NCBI GenBank assembly: GCA_030016635.1
Contig: JASEJQ010000002.1
Location: 38,382 to 102,381, forward strand
From: Thermoanaerobacteraceae bacterium
GTDB taxonomy: Bacteria > Bacillota > Thermoanaerobacteria > Thermoanaerobacterales > UBA4877
Length of the DNA: 64,000 nucleotides
Direction of reading: 5' to 3'
A program made the position numbers and the translations under genes. Positions 63,501-64,000 of this stretch are shown one piece after another. Below the pieces are notes generated by a model, which saw only the letters and a program-made list of their open reading frames with translations, had not been told where the DNA came from and did not search any database. Every line of letters starts with the position of its first letter. The stretch's first letter is position 1.

Positions 63501-63733
63501 AGTGAAACATCCTCTCCAGTTGGATTATAAAGCTCTATAAAGTCATTCCTATAAGGGGCTCCGGGGCTCCCACCTCCTCCATAAACTTCACTTATTACAA
63601 CATGATCAGCGGCTGCTGCCTGTACATTATTTGAAGCAAAGAGGTTAAAAGGCATCATGCTAAATAACATAGCTAATATTAGAATTAAAGAAGCATAGAA
63701 TCTCTGATGCCTACCTGACATAATGGACATCAT
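60518..63733 (-). CDS. Giant SLH surface protein, N-terminal part (lamin-tail, OB-fold, Ig-like, PHP-type metallohydrolase), ending at an in-frame TAG
   Basis: 1071 codons. Signal peptide (SLILILAMLFSMMPF...AAA), then a lamin-tail-like domain (ADHVVISEVYGGGGSPGAPY) to ~200, an OB-fold domain (EGIVTAKFGTSNAYIQDD), two Ig-like domains, and from ~720 a CehA/McbA-type PHP domain with metal-ligand motif THNHTEISHD (about 732) and FSEHSHDID. The frame ends at TAG in the middle of what looks like a continuing domain: after EDG comes RAYSAPFWTPEVPVDLK in the same frame. ATG at 63733 with GGAGGAATA upstream; a possible promoter lies in the 267 bp to the edge. Confidence 0.85.
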   Translation of the reverse strand: MMSIMSGRHQRFYASLILILAMLFSMMPFNLFASNNVQAAAADHVVISEVYGGGGSPGAPYRNDFIELYNPTGEDVSLDGWSVQYASATGTSWNVTELSGTIASHGYYLVQEYGDSAGDVLPTPDAAGSINMSGTKGKVALVKNTQPITGKSDEDVVDFVGYGGANDYEGSGPTSPTSNTISVQRRANDGSDPTADGKNNGNGWDTEDNKADFVTGAPEPQNSQSPKEPSEGPNPPSNNRPSIENINFTPEKPEPNSNISIFADISDIDSDDTVEAWVYYKNDSAQEFSTVSMAVYNGTTYTAGFTVGSITSSFKIVASDGKDTTESSLINVPINRGTISILEAKSLPDNTDNVTVEGIVTAKFGTSNAYIQDDTSGVLIYGANSSFDLGYRLRVTGKMTTYNGERELSFSGNGVEILQQGVQLPTPHVITLDQVKDTKIQGTLVEVQNVKVDSISGTNFYVTDSRGENRVQIYNQPKFTLPDFIAVGNYVTVYGIPAIYKDTYEIKIRVPGDLAIGAPPEDTTPPVITHTPVTEGEAGTDITINAVITDDLNIPTAKLYYRVKDSQDFTSIDMTATGTNYTAIIPGEVITTSGIEYYIEASDGKNTARKPETGAYSINITADTTGPSISNILPVEDSVIFSARPIISATVTDPSGIDESSIVFTLDENDIKPDATFKNGNLKYEPESDLNMGKHTVSLSVKDLRGNESSITWEFTIMEEGALQHFVGTTHNHTEISHDARGNPEDALKAAIAHNYDWFTFSEHSHDIDPSLRPNDSVNAPGSSTLFERKGGNDWQLEKQLSSEYTNNPEIKSGNFVVFPSFEMTSTTWGHSNVLGTENFIDRIQEGGAYQDLQKFYAWVLTHPEAVAQFNHPGMPEGSFGGFVPYQPDVDKLFSIMEVGNGSGEYSYVNTDYIYYKALDIGWHVAPTFGEDNHDATWGQTPRRTVVLADRLTPDSLLDAMKNMRVYMVEDPNLRLEVTADGYPMGSELPSDGKINFKVKVWDDVQEDNSYDWVKKTNFKTNDEIKNIELITNTGKTIESIDPAGTSYEGEFTIDSTGHNWYVIKVTQEDG

Positions 63734-64000
63734 TATTCCTCCAATCCAATTGAATTTGATTACCCCCGGTTTTACTATGTTGTCTTGAATAGATAGAATT
63801 ACAAAATTTGTAAAACATTACATAAAACCTGCTTAAAAAGCACTTGCCTGCACTTATCATCTCCCCCTATCTAATATCAGATGTCTTACAATTAATATTC
63901 TATGTAAATCTTGAAAATCCTCCCTCATTATGTAAAAAATAAAAAAATATATACTATACTTTATTATCTAATCCATCTGATATTAATAACCATTTTTCAT
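63734..64000. other. Upstream region of the giant SLH gene
   Basis: AT-rich leader of the divergent edge. Only the GGAGGAATA site before ATG 63733 is clear. I see no riboswitch, tRNA or complete gene. Confidence 0.5.

Noticed and set aside
57452..63733. TAG reassigned as a sense codon (e.g. pyrrolysine) in this organism
   Set aside because: TAG ends normal genes here, for example the mutase (1418), GH18-SLH (34508) and the 49-aa gene (54639), so general reassignment is unlikely.
1..64000. CRISPR array, rRNA genes, prophage, or replication origin
   Set aside because: Searched by eye for regularly spaced repeats, rRNA landmarks and phage structural genes; none found.

Overview
The window comes from a low-to-mid GC, spore-forming anaerobic Firmicute (Clostridia, plausibly a Thermoanaerobacterales-type organism). 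The evidence is the sporulation genes (spoIIE, yabP, yabQ), strong GGAGG ribosome-binding sites with frequent TTG/GTG starts, SLH-anchored envelope proteins with CsaB, a split transketolase, tandem c-di-AMP (ydaO-type) riboswitches and an apparent selenoprotein. The genus is not determinable from the sequence alone.

Layout. 1-1305: 5' part of spoIIE, running off the left edge. 1.4-4.6 kb: a two-gene operon (opine-dehydrogenase-like protein plus single-chain B12 mutase-like protein) behind two consecutive c-di-AMP riboswitches, with a terminator between them. 4.7-13.4 kb: housekeeping and unknown genes (CapA lipoprotein, DUF2148 protein, HtrA-like protease, radical SAM/GNAT pair, DUF402, DUF445, ROK glucokinase). 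13.7 kb: a GAPDH paralog with Ser in place of the catalytic Cys. 15-18 kb: three tRNAs (Met, fMet, Leu), a small protein with two consecutive in-frame UGA codons, Ppx/GppA, and yabR-divIC-yabQ-yabP. 18.1-27.8 kb: a ten-gene minus-strand run that looks like oxalurate/oxamate (purine-ureide) catabolism: molybdopterin-binding protein, MocA, XdhC, PucR, AllH, FdrA/AllF, a 57-aa FdrA-like module, AllG, cyclase-family hydrolase, nitrilase. 28-32.9 kb: a plus-strand operon of a glycosidase-like protein, two nitrilase-fold proteins (one without two catalytic residues) and a GPH transporter. 33-34.5 kb: GH18 with SLH domains. 34.7-38.1 kb: MFS exporter whose promoter region is duplicated around an island with a decayed IS transposase. 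38.2-46.4 kb: split transketolase, trxB, YitT, and a cell-wall glycopolymer operon (DUF5693-csaB-tagA). 46.4-54.2 kb: chemotaxis receptor, NdoA/NdoAI, alr, nnrDE, acpS, SDR. 54.2-57.4 kb: small lysine-rich proteins, RING-RDD membrane protein and decayed transporter DNA. 57.4-63.7 kb: a giant secreted SLH protein interrupted by one in-frame TAG.

The most striking signal outside the gene list is a 9-bp palindrome, GGCCWGGCC, which I counted 35 times in the first 56 kb, in all three codon phases and on both gene orientations. Less than one copy is expected by chance. It looks like a HIP1-type highly iterated palindrome, and it is missing from the 36-38 kb island and the last 8 kb.

How the parts fit: CsaB would pyruvylate the wall polymer that holds the two SLH proteins. 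The XdhC/MocA/molybdopterin genes would mature a molybdenum hydroxylase feeding the ureide pathway regulated by PucR. The riboswitch pair would tie the opine/B12 operon to c-di-AMP, that is to osmotic or potassium status.
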